A stretch of 64,000 nucleotides of DNA. It comes from Oscillospiraceae bacterium (GTDB lineage: Bacteria; Bacillota; Clostridia; Oscillospirales; Ruminococcaceae). Made by a program: the position numbers and the translations under genes. This document shows, in pieces, positions 16,328 through 25,041 of the stretch (position 1 is its first letter; each line of letters opens with the position of its first letter). The notes under the pieces were generated by a model. It was not told the DNA's origin. It searched no databases and worked only from the letters and a program-made list of their open reading frames with translations. Location of the stretch: assembly GCA_024404915.1 (NCBI GenBank), contig JAKSPJ010000003.1, forward strand, positions 124,001 through 188,000. The letters run 5' to 3'.

Positions 16328-16921
16328 ATGTTATACAGAAAATATATCAAGCGTTGGTTTGACCTCTTTTTTGCAATTATGCTGCTGCCGTTTTTCTGCA
16401 TTCTGTTTATTGTGGTTGCTCCATTGATTTACCTGGAGGACAGAGGCCCGATTTTCTACAATGCACCACGGCTCGGACGTAACGGCAAGACATTCATGAT
16501 GTACAAATTCCGCTCCATGAAAGTGAATGCCCCGGACCTCCGCAATGAGGATGGCACCACATTCAATTCGGAAAATGACCCCCGTGTGACACGCATCGGC
16601 AGACTGCTGAGAAAGACATCTCTGGATGAAATCCCCCAGCTGCTGAATGTACTTCGGGATGAAATGAGCTTTATCGGCCCCCGTCCTGATTTGCCGGGCT
16701 CTGAAAAGACAACCTACAGACCGGGTGATATCAAAAAGCTGATTGTAAACCCGGGCATCACAGGATACAGCCAGGCATATTACAGAAATGCTTCTACCCT
16801 GGATCAGCGCTTTGACGGTGATTTGTACTATGCAAAGCATGTATCTCTGCTTCTGGATCTGAAGATATTGTTTAAGACAGTTGAAATCGTGCTGAAGCAC
16901 ACAAATGTATATAGGAACTGA
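16328..16921 (+). CDS. undecaprenyl-phosphate sugar phosphotransferase (initiating sugar transferase)
   Basis: A 197-residue polyprenyl-phosphate phosphotransferase that starts the repeat unit by moving a sugar 1-phosphate to the lipid carrier. It has the N-terminal membrane segment (about 10-35) with KRWFDLFF, then the catalytic KFRSMK, GRLLRKTSLDEIPQL and MSFIGPRPD blocks. Its small size is that of the short, single-domain enzymes of Bacillota and of PglC. The next gene begins two bases after its stop. Confidence 0.92.
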   Translation: MLYRKYIKRWFDLFFAIMLLPFFCILFIVVAPLIYLEDRGPIFYNAPRLGRNGKTFMMYKFRSMKVNAPDLRNEDGTTFNSENDPRVTRIGRLLRKTSLDEIPQLLNVLRDEMSFIGPRPDLPGSEKTTYRPGDIKKLIVNPGITGYSQAYYRNASTLDQRFDGDLYYAKHVSLLLDLKILFKTVEIVLKHTNVYRN

Positions 16922-16923
16922 TT

Positions 16924-17646
16924 ATGCAAATTAAAGAAACACCATGGGAAAAGAGAAACCTCGGTGTGAATTCCAGCGTGGAATTTCTCATCGGGAATGA
17001 TGATACACCGGATACAATGAAGGAACTGGGTGTTTGTCAGCATGAATACCAGGTAGCCCATATTGCACCGGGAAATGTCGCTGCATTGCTTTATGCGCAG
17101 GAGCAGGGATTTCGTATCATTGAAATGAATATTCACCTGAAGCGCTCCCTGGAAAATGTGGAGATGCCGAAGATTTATAAGCGATATGAGAAGGTCCTCG
17201 GATACCGCTATGCAGATGAAAAGGATATGGAACAGGTACTGGCGGCAGTGCGCAGCGGCGATATGTTCCTGACGGATAAAATCGCACTGGATCCTGCATT
17301 CAGTACGGAGCTTTCCGGTCATCGCTATGCCTGCTGGACAGAGGATGTTCTGGCAAGAGGTGCAGTGACTGTCATTGCAACCTATAAGGACCAGCCGGTG
17401 GGATTTGAAATCTACGAAGAATCTGAGAATAAATGCACCAATTTTATTGGCGGCGTTTATCCGGAATTTGCTAATAAGGGCTTGGGCTTTGCACCGCTGT
17501 ATATGGAACTGCTGAGCCAGAAGGAACGAGGAAACCGCTCCGTAATCACCGGTGTCTCTTCCAATAATATCCCTGTTCTGAAGCTTCATGAATTGCTGGG
17601 ATATTCTGTGGATGCAATGTCCTATGCGCTGGTGAAGCATCTGTAA
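16924..17646 (+). CDS. GNAT-family acyltransferase, likely acting on a sugar amine
   Basis: A 240-residue protein whose C-terminal half (about 95-240) has the GNAT fold: a VIATYKDQPVGFEIY strand pair, the GVYPEFANKGLGFAPL acyl-CoA loop near 178-193 and a SSNNIPVLKLHELLGY block near the end. The N-terminal half resembles the extra domain of WecD-like sugar N-acyltransferases. Placed after the aminotransferase and sugar transferase and just before ACP-linked genes, it could take acyl groups from either CoA or the carrier protein; the donor is not known. Confidence 0.75.
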   Translation: MQIKETPWEKRNLGVNSSVEFLIGNDDTPDTMKELGVCQHEYQVAHIAPGNVAALLYAQEQGFRIIEMNIHLKRSLENVEMPKIYKRYEKVLGYRYADEKDMEQVLAAVRSGDMFLTDKIALDPAFSTELSGHRYACWTEDVLARGAVTVIATYKDQPVGFEIYEESENKCTNFIGGVYPEFANKGLGFAPLYMELLSQKERGNRSVITGVSSNNIPVLKLHELLGYSVDAMSYALVKHL

Positions 17647-17661
17647 AAAGGAGAATGCGGT

Positions 17662-18411
17662 ATGAGCGATTTATTAAAAGGAAAGGTTTGTCTCGTTACA
17701 GGTACAAGCAAGGGTATCGGCAATAAAACAGTGGAACGCTTTGCAGAAGAGGGTGCCATTGTGTATGCCACCGATTTTGTGGAGGGCTCCATTGATGCAT
17801 TTGCTGCAGAAATGAGCAGCCGCTATCAGACGGAAGTGATTCCGCTGTACTTTAACGTGATAGACGACAAGAGCGCAAGACAGGCATTTCAGACCATCAA
17901 GAAAAACCACGGCAGACTGGATGTTCTGGTGAATAATGCCGGTATTATGCGTGATAATGTCATTGGCATGATTCAGCCCCAGCTGATGCAGGATGTGTTC
18001 AGCGTTAACGTGTTTGCTGTGATTAATCTGATTCAGCTGGCCAATAAGCTGATGAGCAGACAGAAATCAGGAAGCATTATCAATATTACAAGCATTGTTG
18101 GATTGGAGGGTGCACCGGGTCAGGTGGTTTATGCCGCCTCAAAGGGCGCAGTGGCTTCCATTACCAAAGCAGCTGCCAAGGAACTGGCACCCAATGGCAT
18201 TCGTGTGAATGCCGTTGCACCGGGACTGATTGAAACAGGATTGCTTCAGTCTATCAGTGATGAGATGATTGCAGAGAATGTTAAAAATATTCGTATGGGA
18301 AGAGCCGGACAGCCCCTGGATGTGGCAAATGTCATTGCATTCCTTGCATCTGACCTTTCCGGCTATGTAACCGGCAAGATTATTGGTGTGGACGGCGGTA
18401 TGTCCGTTTAA
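17662..18411 (+). CDS. short-chain dehydrogenase/reductase, FabG-like
   Basis: A 249-residue classical SDR with the cofactor loop TGTSKGIG (about 13-20), NNAG near 91-94, and the catalytic Ser144, Tyr157 and Lys161. Length and end match 3-oxoacyl-ACP reductases. Next to a dedicated ACP it may reduce a beta-keto acyl chain on that carrier, or act on a sugar intermediate; the sequence cannot separate these. Confidence 0.85.
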   Translation: MSDLLKGKVCLVTGTSKGIGNKTVERFAEEGAIVYATDFVEGSIDAFAAEMSSRYQTEVIPLYFNVIDDKSARQAFQTIKKNHGRLDVLVNNAGIMRDNVIGMIQPQLMQDVFSVNVFAVINLIQLANKLMSRQKSGSIINITSIVGLEGAPGQVVYAASKGAVASITKAAAKELAPNGIRVNAVAPGLIETGLLQSISDEMIAENVKNIRMGRAGQPLDVANVIAFLASDLSGYVTGKIIGVDGGMSV

Positions 18412-18467
18412 TACAGGATAAAGATGCAGCATCTGAGCTGCGCAAATAAGAAAGGCGGTAATTTATT

Positions 18468-18710
18468 ATGACAAATCTGGAAAAGTACAATCAGGCATTT
18501 ATTGATTCCTTCGAGATTACAGAGGACCAGCTGGCTGGTCTGAAGTATCAGGATATTCCGGCATGGGATTCCGCAGGCCATATGGGTCTGATTTCCGCAC
18601 TGGAAGACGCTTTTGATATTATGATGGATACAGATGATATCATTGATTTCAGCTCTTATGAAAAGGGCAAGGAAATTCTTGCAAAAGATGATTACGGAGT
18701 AGCAATCTGA
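18468..18710 (+). CDS. acyl carrier protein
   Basis: An 80-residue acidic carrier protein. The 4'-phosphopantetheine serine is in AWDSAGHMG (about S35), a D-S-x-x-H variant of the usual D-S-L motif seen in carrier proteins outside primary fatty acid synthesis. The stop overlaps the start of the AMP ligase by one base, so ligase and carrier are coupled. It is likely loaded by that ligase. Confidence 0.88.
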   Translation: MTNLEKYNQAFIDSFEITEDQLAGLKYQDIPAWDSAGHMGLISALEDAFDIMMDTDDIIDFSSYEKGKEILAKDDYGVAI

Positions 18711-20119
18711 TGATCTGGGATTTCAGCCGATTTGCAGATACCCCTGCAATGATTGATGAAAATGGCAGACAAGTTTCCTATGCAGAATTGAAACAGGCAT
18801 CCGAGGTCGTTGCGCAGTGCGTTGGCGGCCGTTGCCTTGTATTTTGTCTGTGCCGCAATGAAATAGGCTCTGTTGTGGGCTATACGGGATTTCTGAACGG
18901 CAGCATCCCGCCTGTCATGCTGAATTCACATCTGGAGGAGGAACTGCTGCGAAACCTGGTGGATTCTTATCAGCCGGCATATCTTTGGTGCCCTGCGGAT
19001 CAGATGGCTCAGTTCCCGGAAATGACTGCGGTGCATGAGGCTTATGAGTATGTATTGCTGAAAACCAATTTTGAGCACAGCTATCCGCTGCATGAGGATC
19101 TTGGTTTGCTGCTGACAACCTCCGGTTCCACAGGCTCTCCGAAATTTGTTCGCCAGACTTATGCCAATGTGCTGGACAATGCCAGATCCATCGTACAGTA
19201 TCTGGAACTGGATGCGACAGAGCGTCCCATTACCACACTGCCGATGAACTATACTTACGGCTTGTCCATTATCAATTCACATCTGCTGGTGGGTGCAACC
19301 ATTCTGGTAACGGAAAAGGGCCTGATGCAGAAGGAATTCTGGAGCTTTTTCAAGGAATCCGGCGCAACCTCCTTCGGCGGTGTGCCCTATACCTATGAAA
19401 TGCTGGACAGACTTCGTTTCTATCGCATGAAGCTGCCGACACTGCGCACTATGACACAGGCAGGCGGCAAGATTCTGCCGGAGCTTCACGAGAAATTTGC
19501 AAATTATGCTGCAGAAAACGGCAAAAAATTTGTAGTGATGTACGGCCAGTGCGAAGCGACTGCAAGAATGGGCTATCTCCCTGCTGATATGGCTGCTGCC
19601 AAAAAGGGTTCCATGGGCATTGCGATTCCCGGCGGAAAATTTCACCTGATTGATGCAAACGGCCAGGAAGTGACAGAGCCGAATGTGACAGGTGAGTTGG
19701 TGTACGAGGGCAAAAATGTTACTATGGGCTATGCAGAGTGCGGCGATGACCTTGCAAAGGGCGATGAGCGCAACGGCATTCTGGAGACAGGCGATATGGC
19801 ACAGTTTGACGAAGATGGCTACTACTATATCGTGGGCAGAAAAAAGCGTTTCCTGAAAATCTACGGAAACAGAGTGAATCTGGACGAGGTGGACAGACTG
19901 GTGCAGGGCAAATTCCATGTGGATTTTGCAAGCTCCGGTGTGGATGACCATATGTATTTGTTTGTGACGGATGAACAGTACGCTGCATCTGTCCGTGACT
20001 TTGTGATTGCAAAAACGAAGCTGAATCCCGCTGCATTCAAGGTGCAGGTAATTGATGAAATACCGAAGAATGATGCAGGAAAAACTTTGTATAAGGAGCT
20101 GACAAAGTATTATGTGTAA
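18710..20119 (+). CDS. AMP-dependent acyl ligase (adenylation enzyme)
   Basis: A 469-residue ANL-superfamily enzyme. It has LTTSGSTGSPKFV near 135-147 (the P-loop), a YGQCEAT block near 278, GETGDMA-type ETGDMAQF near 360, and the C-terminal hinge and lysine (KNDAGKTLYKEL). It would activate an organic acid with ATP and hand it to the ACP encoded just upstream. Residues shaping the acid pocket do not tell me the substrate. It overlaps the ACP by one base and the thioesterase by eight. Confidence 0.85.
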   Translation: MIWDFSRFADTPAMIDENGRQVSYAELKQASEVVAQCVGGRCLVFCLCRNEIGSVVGYTGFLNGSIPPVMLNSHLEEELLRNLVDSYQPAYLWCPADQMAQFPEMTAVHEAYEYVLLKTNFEHSYPLHEDLGLLLTTSGSTGSPKFVRQTYANVLDNARSIVQYLELDATERPITTLPMNYTYGLSIINSHLLVGATILVTEKGLMQKEFWSFFKESGATSFGGVPYTYEMLDRLRFYRMKLPTLRTMTQAGGKILPELHEKFANYAAENGKKFVVMYGQCEATARMGYLPADMAAAKKGSMGIAIPGGKFHLIDANGQEVTEPNVTGELVYEGKNVTMGYAECGDDLAKGDERNGILETGDMAQFDEDGYYYIVGRKKRFLKIYGNRVNLDEVDRLVQGKFHVDFASSGVDDHMYLFVTDEQYAASVRDFVIAKTKLNPAAFKVQVIDEIPKNDAGKTLYKELTKYYV

Positions 20120-20804
20120 AAAACAGATATTTTGTTTTCCTTTTGCCGGCGGTACTTCCGCTTTTTACGATCAGATTGAAAAAGACTTGCCTGCATATGA
20201 ACTTGTCAAAATGGAATATCCGGGACACGGCACACGTCATAAGGAGCCGTTATTGAACGATTTTTCCATGCTGGCGGATGATGTGTTTTCACATATGCAG
20301 GCGGCCTATCACGGCGGTGATTATGCACTGTTTGGTTATAGTATGGGCACAATCACCTTGTCGGAGGTGCTTCGCCGTATCATTCTTTCTGATATGCCGC
20401 TGCCCAGATGTGTATTTCTGGCGGCTCATGAGCCACAGACCTTTGCATCTCTGGCGGATTATCAGGATGAAGGTAAGGACGAAGAAGTTATCAGACGTAC
20501 CATTGCATTTGGTACTGTCCCGGAAAAATTAATAGATAATAAGACATTTTGGCGCACTTATCTTCCGCTTTTAAAAGCGGATTACGCAATGATTGGCAAA
20601 TACCGTTTTGAAGACTTGAAACTGCAAACTAATATTCCGGCCTGGATATTCTATTCAGAAGAAGATACGAAGCGCTGTGATATGGAAGGGTGGCGAAAGT
20701 ATTTTCAGGGCGTTTGCGAGTATCAGGCGTTTGAGGGCAGCCATTTCTTTATACGGAATTATCACGAAGCGATGGCTGAAACCATTCAGGATGCATTCAT
20801 TTGA
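20112..20804 (+). CDS. type II thioesterase, alpha/beta hydrolase
   Basis: A 230-residue hydrolase of the editing thioesterase family associated with carrier-protein systems. The N-terminal FPFAGGTSAFY segment, the GYSMGT nucleophile elbow (about S77) and a late histidine in GSHFFI (about H213) are visible. It probably removes wrong acyl groups from the ACP or releases the finished one. Its overlap with the ligase gene supports a shared pathway. Confidence 0.85.
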   Translation: MCKKQIFCFPFAGGTSAFYDQIEKDLPAYELVKMEYPGHGTRHKEPLLNDFSMLADDVFSHMQAAYHGGDYALFGYSMGTITLSEVLRRIILSDMPLPRCVFLAAHEPQTFASLADYQDEGKDEEVIRRTIAFGTVPEKLIDNKTFWRTYLPLLKADYAMIGKYRFEDLKLQTNIPAWIFYSEEDTKRCDMEGWRKYFQGVCEYQAFEGSHFFIRNYHEAMAETIQDAFI

Positions 20805-20821
20805 TTGATTGAGGTGAACAA

Positions 20822-21913
20822 ATGACATACGAGGAAATCGTTTCAATTTCACCCTATTCCCTGTCAAAGGCAGAAAAGGAAAAGCTGCTGACAGAACGGT
20901 TGGTGGAGTTGACAAAGCTGCATCAGGAAAACTGTGCAGAGTATGCGAATATACTGGAAAGTCTTGATTTTGATGTGGACAAGGTTCAGAGTTATAAGGA
21001 TTTGCCGTTCCTGCCGGTACGCATGTTCAAGGAGCTGGAACTGAAGTCGATTCCGAAAGAGGAAGTCATCAAGACCATGACCTCCTCCGGTACAACAGGA
21101 CAGGCGGTCAGCAAGATTTATCTGGATAAAAATACATCATCAAACCAGCAGAAAACCATGGTAAAGATTGTATCAGAGTTTACCGGTTCCGGCCGTATGC
21201 CGATGATTATCATTGACTGTCCCAGTGTTATCAAGAACAGAGCCATGTTCTCTGCACGAGGCGCAGGTATTCTGGGCTTCTCCATTTTCGGTTCGAAAAA
21301 AATCTATGCGCTGGATGATGATATGAAGCTGAACATCGAGGAACTGAAGGCGTTTCTGGAAAAATACCAGGGCCAGAGAATTTTTCTTTTCGGCTTTACT
21401 TTTATGATCTGGCAGCATTTCTATAAAGAGCTGGTTCGCCTGAAGGAAGAGGGCATTGTCTTCGATCTTTCCCAGGGCGTGCTGATTCACGGCGGCGGCT
21501 GGAAAAAGCTGGTGTCAGAGGCTGTCAGTGAAGAGGATTTCCATCAGCGTCTCAAGGATGTCTGCGGACTGGAATCCATTCACGATTACTATGGCATGGT
21601 GGAACAGACCGGCTGCATCTATATGGAATGTGAGTGCAGCCATCTTCATGCAAGTATTTTCTCCGATGTCATTATCCGGAATCCGAAGGACTTTTCTGAG
21701 TGCGGAATCGGTGAAACCGGTATCATTCAGGTGGTCTCCACCATCCCGGAATCCTATCCCGGCCACAGTCTGCTGACGGAAGACGAAGGTGTTCTGTTGG
21801 GTGAGGATGATTGTCCCTGCGGCCGCATGGGCAAATATTTCAAGATAAATGGAAGACTGAAAAATGCTGAAATCAGGGGGTGCAGTGATACTTATGCCGA
21901 TAAATTTAAATAA
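20822..21913 (+). CDS. LuxE-like acyl-protein synthetase
   Basis: A 363-residue LuxE-family enzyme. In the bacterial luciferase system LuxE activates a fatty acid as AMP ester and passes it to the reductase LuxC. The ATP-binding TSSGTTGQAVSKIY motif (near residue 87) and a long shared body with a GGGWKKL block near 225 are seen. It ends at 21913, overlapping luxC, the partner reductase, which strengthens both calls. No luxA or luxB is present, so light is not the product. RBS GAGGTG precedes the start. Confidence 0.85.
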   Translation: MTYEEIVSISPYSLSKAEKEKLLTERLVELTKLHQENCAEYANILESLDFDVDKVQSYKDLPFLPVRMFKELELKSIPKEEVIKTMTSSGTTGQAVSKIYLDKNTSSNQQKTMVKIVSEFTGSGRMPMIIIDCPSVIKNRAMFSARGAGILGFSIFGSKKIYALDDDMKLNIEELKAFLEKYQGQRIFLFGFTFMIWQHFYKELVRLKEEGIVFDLSQGVLIHGGGWKKLVSEAVSEEDFHQRLKDVCGLESIHDYYGMVEQTGCIYMECECSHLHASIFSDVIIRNPKDFSECGIGETGIIQVVSTIPESYPGHSLLTEDEGVLLGEDDCPCGRMGKYFKINGRLKNAEIRGCSDTYADKFK

Positions 21914-23108
21914 GAAAGTGCTGGAAAAAGCAACCTATCTGACAGGCGATGCAGACACTGCGGCAATGCTGCCCACTGTCCCTGCAAAGCAGCCCTTTGC
22001 GGAAGATATCATTGAGTTCCTGAATGATGTGTCCAGGGAAATTATGAAAAACCGTGCAGCAAAAATCTATTCTGATGTTGTCACATTCGGCTTCTGGATT
22101 CGTAAGGCTTCCATTCTGAAACTGAAGGAACGCTATGATACGGAAACCAAGGACATCCGTATGGGACGTGGTGTGGCATTCCATATTGCACCTTCCAATG
22201 TGCCGGTAAACTTTGCATATTCCCTGGTGGCAGGCCTGGTCACAGGCAATGCCAACGTGGTGCGTGTGCCTTCCAAGGATTTTCCGCAGGTGAAGATTCT
22301 GGCAGATGCCATCAACAAGGTGCTGGAAGAACGCCCGGAAATGAAGCCCTATGTGCTTCTGGTGCGCTATGGCAGAGACCAGACTGTGAATGATGCTTTG
22401 TCTTCTGCAGCAGATACCCGTATTGTCTGGGGCGGTGACCAGACCATTGCTGAACTGAGAAAATCCCCTCTGCCGCCAAGATCCGGTGAGGTGACTTTTG
22501 CAGACAGATATTCTCTGGCTGTGATTGATTCTGACAGCTATCTTGCACTGGAAAACAAGGAAAAGACAGCTGACGATTTTTATAACGATACCTTCTTTAC
22601 CGACCAGAATGCCTGCACCAGTCCCCGTATTATTGTCTGGACCGGAAGCCGCAGGGAAGAAGCAAAACAGTTGTTCTGGGATACCCTGCATCAGCTGGTG
22701 GAAAAGAAGTATACATTCCAGCCCATTCAGGGCGTCAATAAGCTCACCAGCAGCTATCTGATTGCTGCTGTAAAGCCGGGATGCAAAATTGAAAAGCGTT
22801 CTGACAATCTGATTGTGCGTGTTCGGGTGCCGGAGGTGTCCGATCAGCTGATGGAATTGAAGGATAACAGCGGTTATTTCTTTGAGTATGACTGTGATGA
22901 TATCCTGGAGCTCCGCCCGCTTTGCGATAACAAGAGATGCCAGACCATCGGTTATATCGGTGACAGCGATGTGCTGAAGCCTCTGATATATTCGGGTGTT
23001 AAGGGTATTGACAGAATTGTGCCTGTTGGCAAGACAATGGATTTTGATTTGATCTGGGATGGGTATGATTTGCCGGCTTTGCTGACAAGAACCGTTTCAA
23101 TTTCATAA
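21894..23108 (+). CDS. LuxC-like acyl-CoA/acyl-protein reductase
   Basis: A 404-residue reductase that would turn an activated acid into an aldehyde with NADPH. The aldehyde-dehydrogenase-type fold shows VVTFGFWIRKASI near 62-74, HIAPSNVPVNFAYS (about 97-110), and the catalytic cysteine in FFTDQNACTSPR (about C241). The frame opens at 21864, but AGGGGG at 21875-21880 suits the ATG at 21894 (13 bases) or a GTG at 21885 better; I choose the ATG, with some doubt. It overlaps the luxE gene by 20 bases. Confidence 0.85.
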   Translation: MPINLNKKVLEKATYLTGDADTAAMLPTVPAKQPFAEDIIEFLNDVSREIMKNRAAKIYSDVVTFGFWIRKASILKLKERYDTETKDIRMGRGVAFHIAPSNVPVNFAYSLVAGLVTGNANVVRVPSKDFPQVKILADAINKVLEERPEMKPYVLLVRYGRDQTVNDALSSAADTRIVWGGDQTIAELRKSPLPPRSGEVTFADRYSLAVIDSDSYLALENKEKTADDFYNDTFFTDQNACTSPRIIVWTGSRREEAKQLFWDTLHQLVEKKYTFQPIQGVNKLTSSYLIAAVKPGCKIEKRSDNLIVRVRVPEVSDQLMELKDNSGYFFEYDCDDILELRPLCDNKRCQTIGYIGDSDVLKPLIYSGVKGIDRIVPVGKTMDFDLIWDGYDLPALLTRTVSIS

Positions 23109-23193
23109 GGAGATACCATTCTGTCCATTGGAAAGAAGTCGGTGGGCTGCCTTGCGGCCCGCATATGAATATTATTGAATATGGAGATGCAGT

Positions 23194-24054
23194 ATGCCGG
23201 AAAATGAAAAGAAATCCACCGAATTTGTAGCGGATGAAGATTTGCGCTACGTTCAGATGGCGTGTTTGGAAATTCTGAAAAAAGTCAGAGACATTTGTGA
23301 GCAGTATGGACTGCGGTATTATCTTGCCTATGGAACATTGCTGGGTGCTGTGCGCCATAAGGGATTTATTCCCTGGGATGATGATATCGATATCTGGATG
23401 CCCAGAGAGGATCATGAGAAGTTCATTAAGCTGGCAAGAAAGGCCATTAAGCCTTATACCATCAATTATTTCTCTGTGAAAAATGATGCATTTTTCAAGT
23501 TCAAGCCGTTGCTTTCCATTGAGGACCATCGTGTGAAAGTGGGCTTTGATCTGGACCATTCTGAAAAATATGGCTATATCTGGATTGATATTATTGCCAT
23601 GGACGGAATGCCCACAGATCCACGGAAACGCCGTCAGCACTGCAAGGCATTTCAGCTGTGGTATACCATTATCGGTTTTGCCCGTTCCAACAGAACAGGT
23701 GTGCTGAATATGGAATCCCAGAGCACCATCAGAAAGATTGGCATTAAGCTGAATCAGATTACACATATCGGCGATTTGCTGAATCCGGATAAGTGTATCG
23801 CAGGCTTTAAAAAATGCAAGATGAAGTATGATTTTGACACAGCCAAATATGTGCATGGTTCTACCAATGCCTACATTGAGAAATCTGTGTTCAAGAAAAA
23901 GTGGTTTGACGGAGAACGAAAGGCACTGTATGAAGGAGAGATGTTCTCTGTGCCTATGGGAACTGAAAAAATCCTGACACAGCTGTATGGCGATTATATG
24001 ACACCGCCTCCGCCGGAAAAGCGGACACAGCTGCATTATCATGTGATTAAGTGA
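23194..24054 (+). CDS. LicD-family phosphotransferase
   Basis: A 286-residue LicD protein. The family moves phosphocholine, phosphoethanolamine-like or other phospho groups from a nucleotide-linked donor to sugars of surface glycans. The diagnostic block TLLGAVRHKGFIPWDDDID sits at about residues 48-66 with YLAYG just ahead. A DIIAMDGMP segment near 134 follows. The combination with a phosphonopyruvate decarboxylase in the same operon makes a phosphonate head group such as aminoethylphosphonate worth considering. Donor pathway genes licA/licC are not seen. Confidence 0.88.
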   Translation: MPENEKKSTEFVADEDLRYVQMACLEILKKVRDICEQYGLRYYLAYGTLLGAVRHKGFIPWDDDIDIWMPREDHEKFIKLARKAIKPYTINYFSVKNDAFFKFKPLLSIEDHRVKVGFDLDHSEKYGYIWIDIIAMDGMPTDPRKRRQHCKAFQLWYTIIGFARSNRTGVLNMESQSTIRKIGIKLNQITHIGDLLNPDKCIAGFKKCKMKYDFDTAKYVHGSTNAYIEKSVFKKKWFDGERKALYEGEMFSVPMGTEKILTQLYGDYMTPPPPEKRTQLHYHVIK

Positions 24055-24072
24055 GGAATAGGGAGATAGCTT

Positions 24073-25041
24073 ATGCCGAAGATTAGCATTGTGGTTCCGG
24101 TATACAATATTGAAAAATATCTGGATAAATGTGTGCAGTCAATTCTTGACCAGACATTCACGGATACAGAGATTATTCTGGTTGATGACGGATCCTCCGA
24201 TTCTTCCGGTAAGATGTGCGACCAGTGGAAAGAGAAGGATAGCAGAATTGTTGTCATTCATAAGGAAAACGGCGGTCTGAGCGATGCTCGTAATGTGGGT
24301 ATTGCCCAGGCAAAAAGCGAATATATCGGTCTGGTGGACGGAGATGACTTTATTAAGCCGGATATGTTTGAAATCCTGTACCGCAATATCCGCAAGACGA
24401 AGGCAGATATTTCGATGTGCGGTTTTGCAGATTATTATCAGAGCGGTGTCCGTAACGACTGTGATGATAAGAATACCATCTACAAATGGAATCAGGAAGA
24501 GACCATTCAGCGCATTCTGATTGGAAAGCAGCAGTCTGTACACGCTGTTACCAAGCTGTATAAGAAATCCTTGTTCGATAAGGCAAAGTATCCTTATGGC
24601 AAGGTGAATGAAGATGCGTTCATTATTATGGATATTCTGGACCAGATTCAGACAGCAGTATACACTCCTTATGCAGGCTACTATTATGTGCATAGAGCAG
24701 GCAGTATCTGCACCGGTACCTACAAGCCATCGGATAAAGCAAGACTGGAAGCCTATGAAAAGAATCTGAAGTATATTCAGAAGAATTGGCCGCATCTGGA
24801 ATCCTATGCCCAGGCAAGATACCTGGATGCACATATTGTGCTGGCAGACAAAATGGTGCTGAATCATCTGAGCGCCAGCCATCCGGACCATAAATTGGTA
24901 TTTTCTTATATGCGCCGTCATTACATTCGTGCATTGGTCAGCCCTGCCATTAAACTGGGCAAGAAAATCCGTATTACACTGATGCTTCTGAACGAGGGGC
25001 TGTATCGTAAGTACGCCGGAAAGGTAAGCGGCCAGGTATGA
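24073..25041 (+). CDS. family 2 glycosyltransferase
   Basis: A 322-residue GT-A fold glycosyltransferase. It has the N-terminal ISIVVPVYNIEKYL, the LVDDGSSDSSGK nucleotide motif, GLVDGDDFIKP (DxD-like) and a GKVNEDAF ED motif near 180. It adds one sugar to the lipid-linked repeat unit. It is the only clear glycosyltransferase besides the initiating enzyme in this locus. It overlaps the polymerase gene by four bases (ATGA). Confidence 0.92.
   Translation: MPKISIVVPVYNIEKYLDKCVQSILDQTFTDTEIILVDDGSSDSSGKMCDQWKEKDSRIVVIHKENGGLSDARNVGIAQAKSEYIGLVDGDDFIKPDMFEILYRNIRKTKADISMCGFADYYQSGVRNDCDDKNTIYKWNQEETIQRILIGKQQSVHAVTKLYKKSLFDKAKYPYGKVNEDAFIIMDILDQIQTAVYTPYAGYYYVHRAGSICTGTYKPSDKARLEAYEKNLKYIQKNWPHLESYAQARYLDAHIVLADKMVLNHLSASHPDHKLVFSYMRRHYIRALVSPAIKLGKKIRITLMLLNEGLYRKYAGKVSGQV

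Noticed and set aside
20822..23108. bioluminescence operon
   Set aside because: Only luxE- and luxC-like genes are present; luxA, luxB and luxD are missing and the neighbours belong to polysaccharide synthesis.
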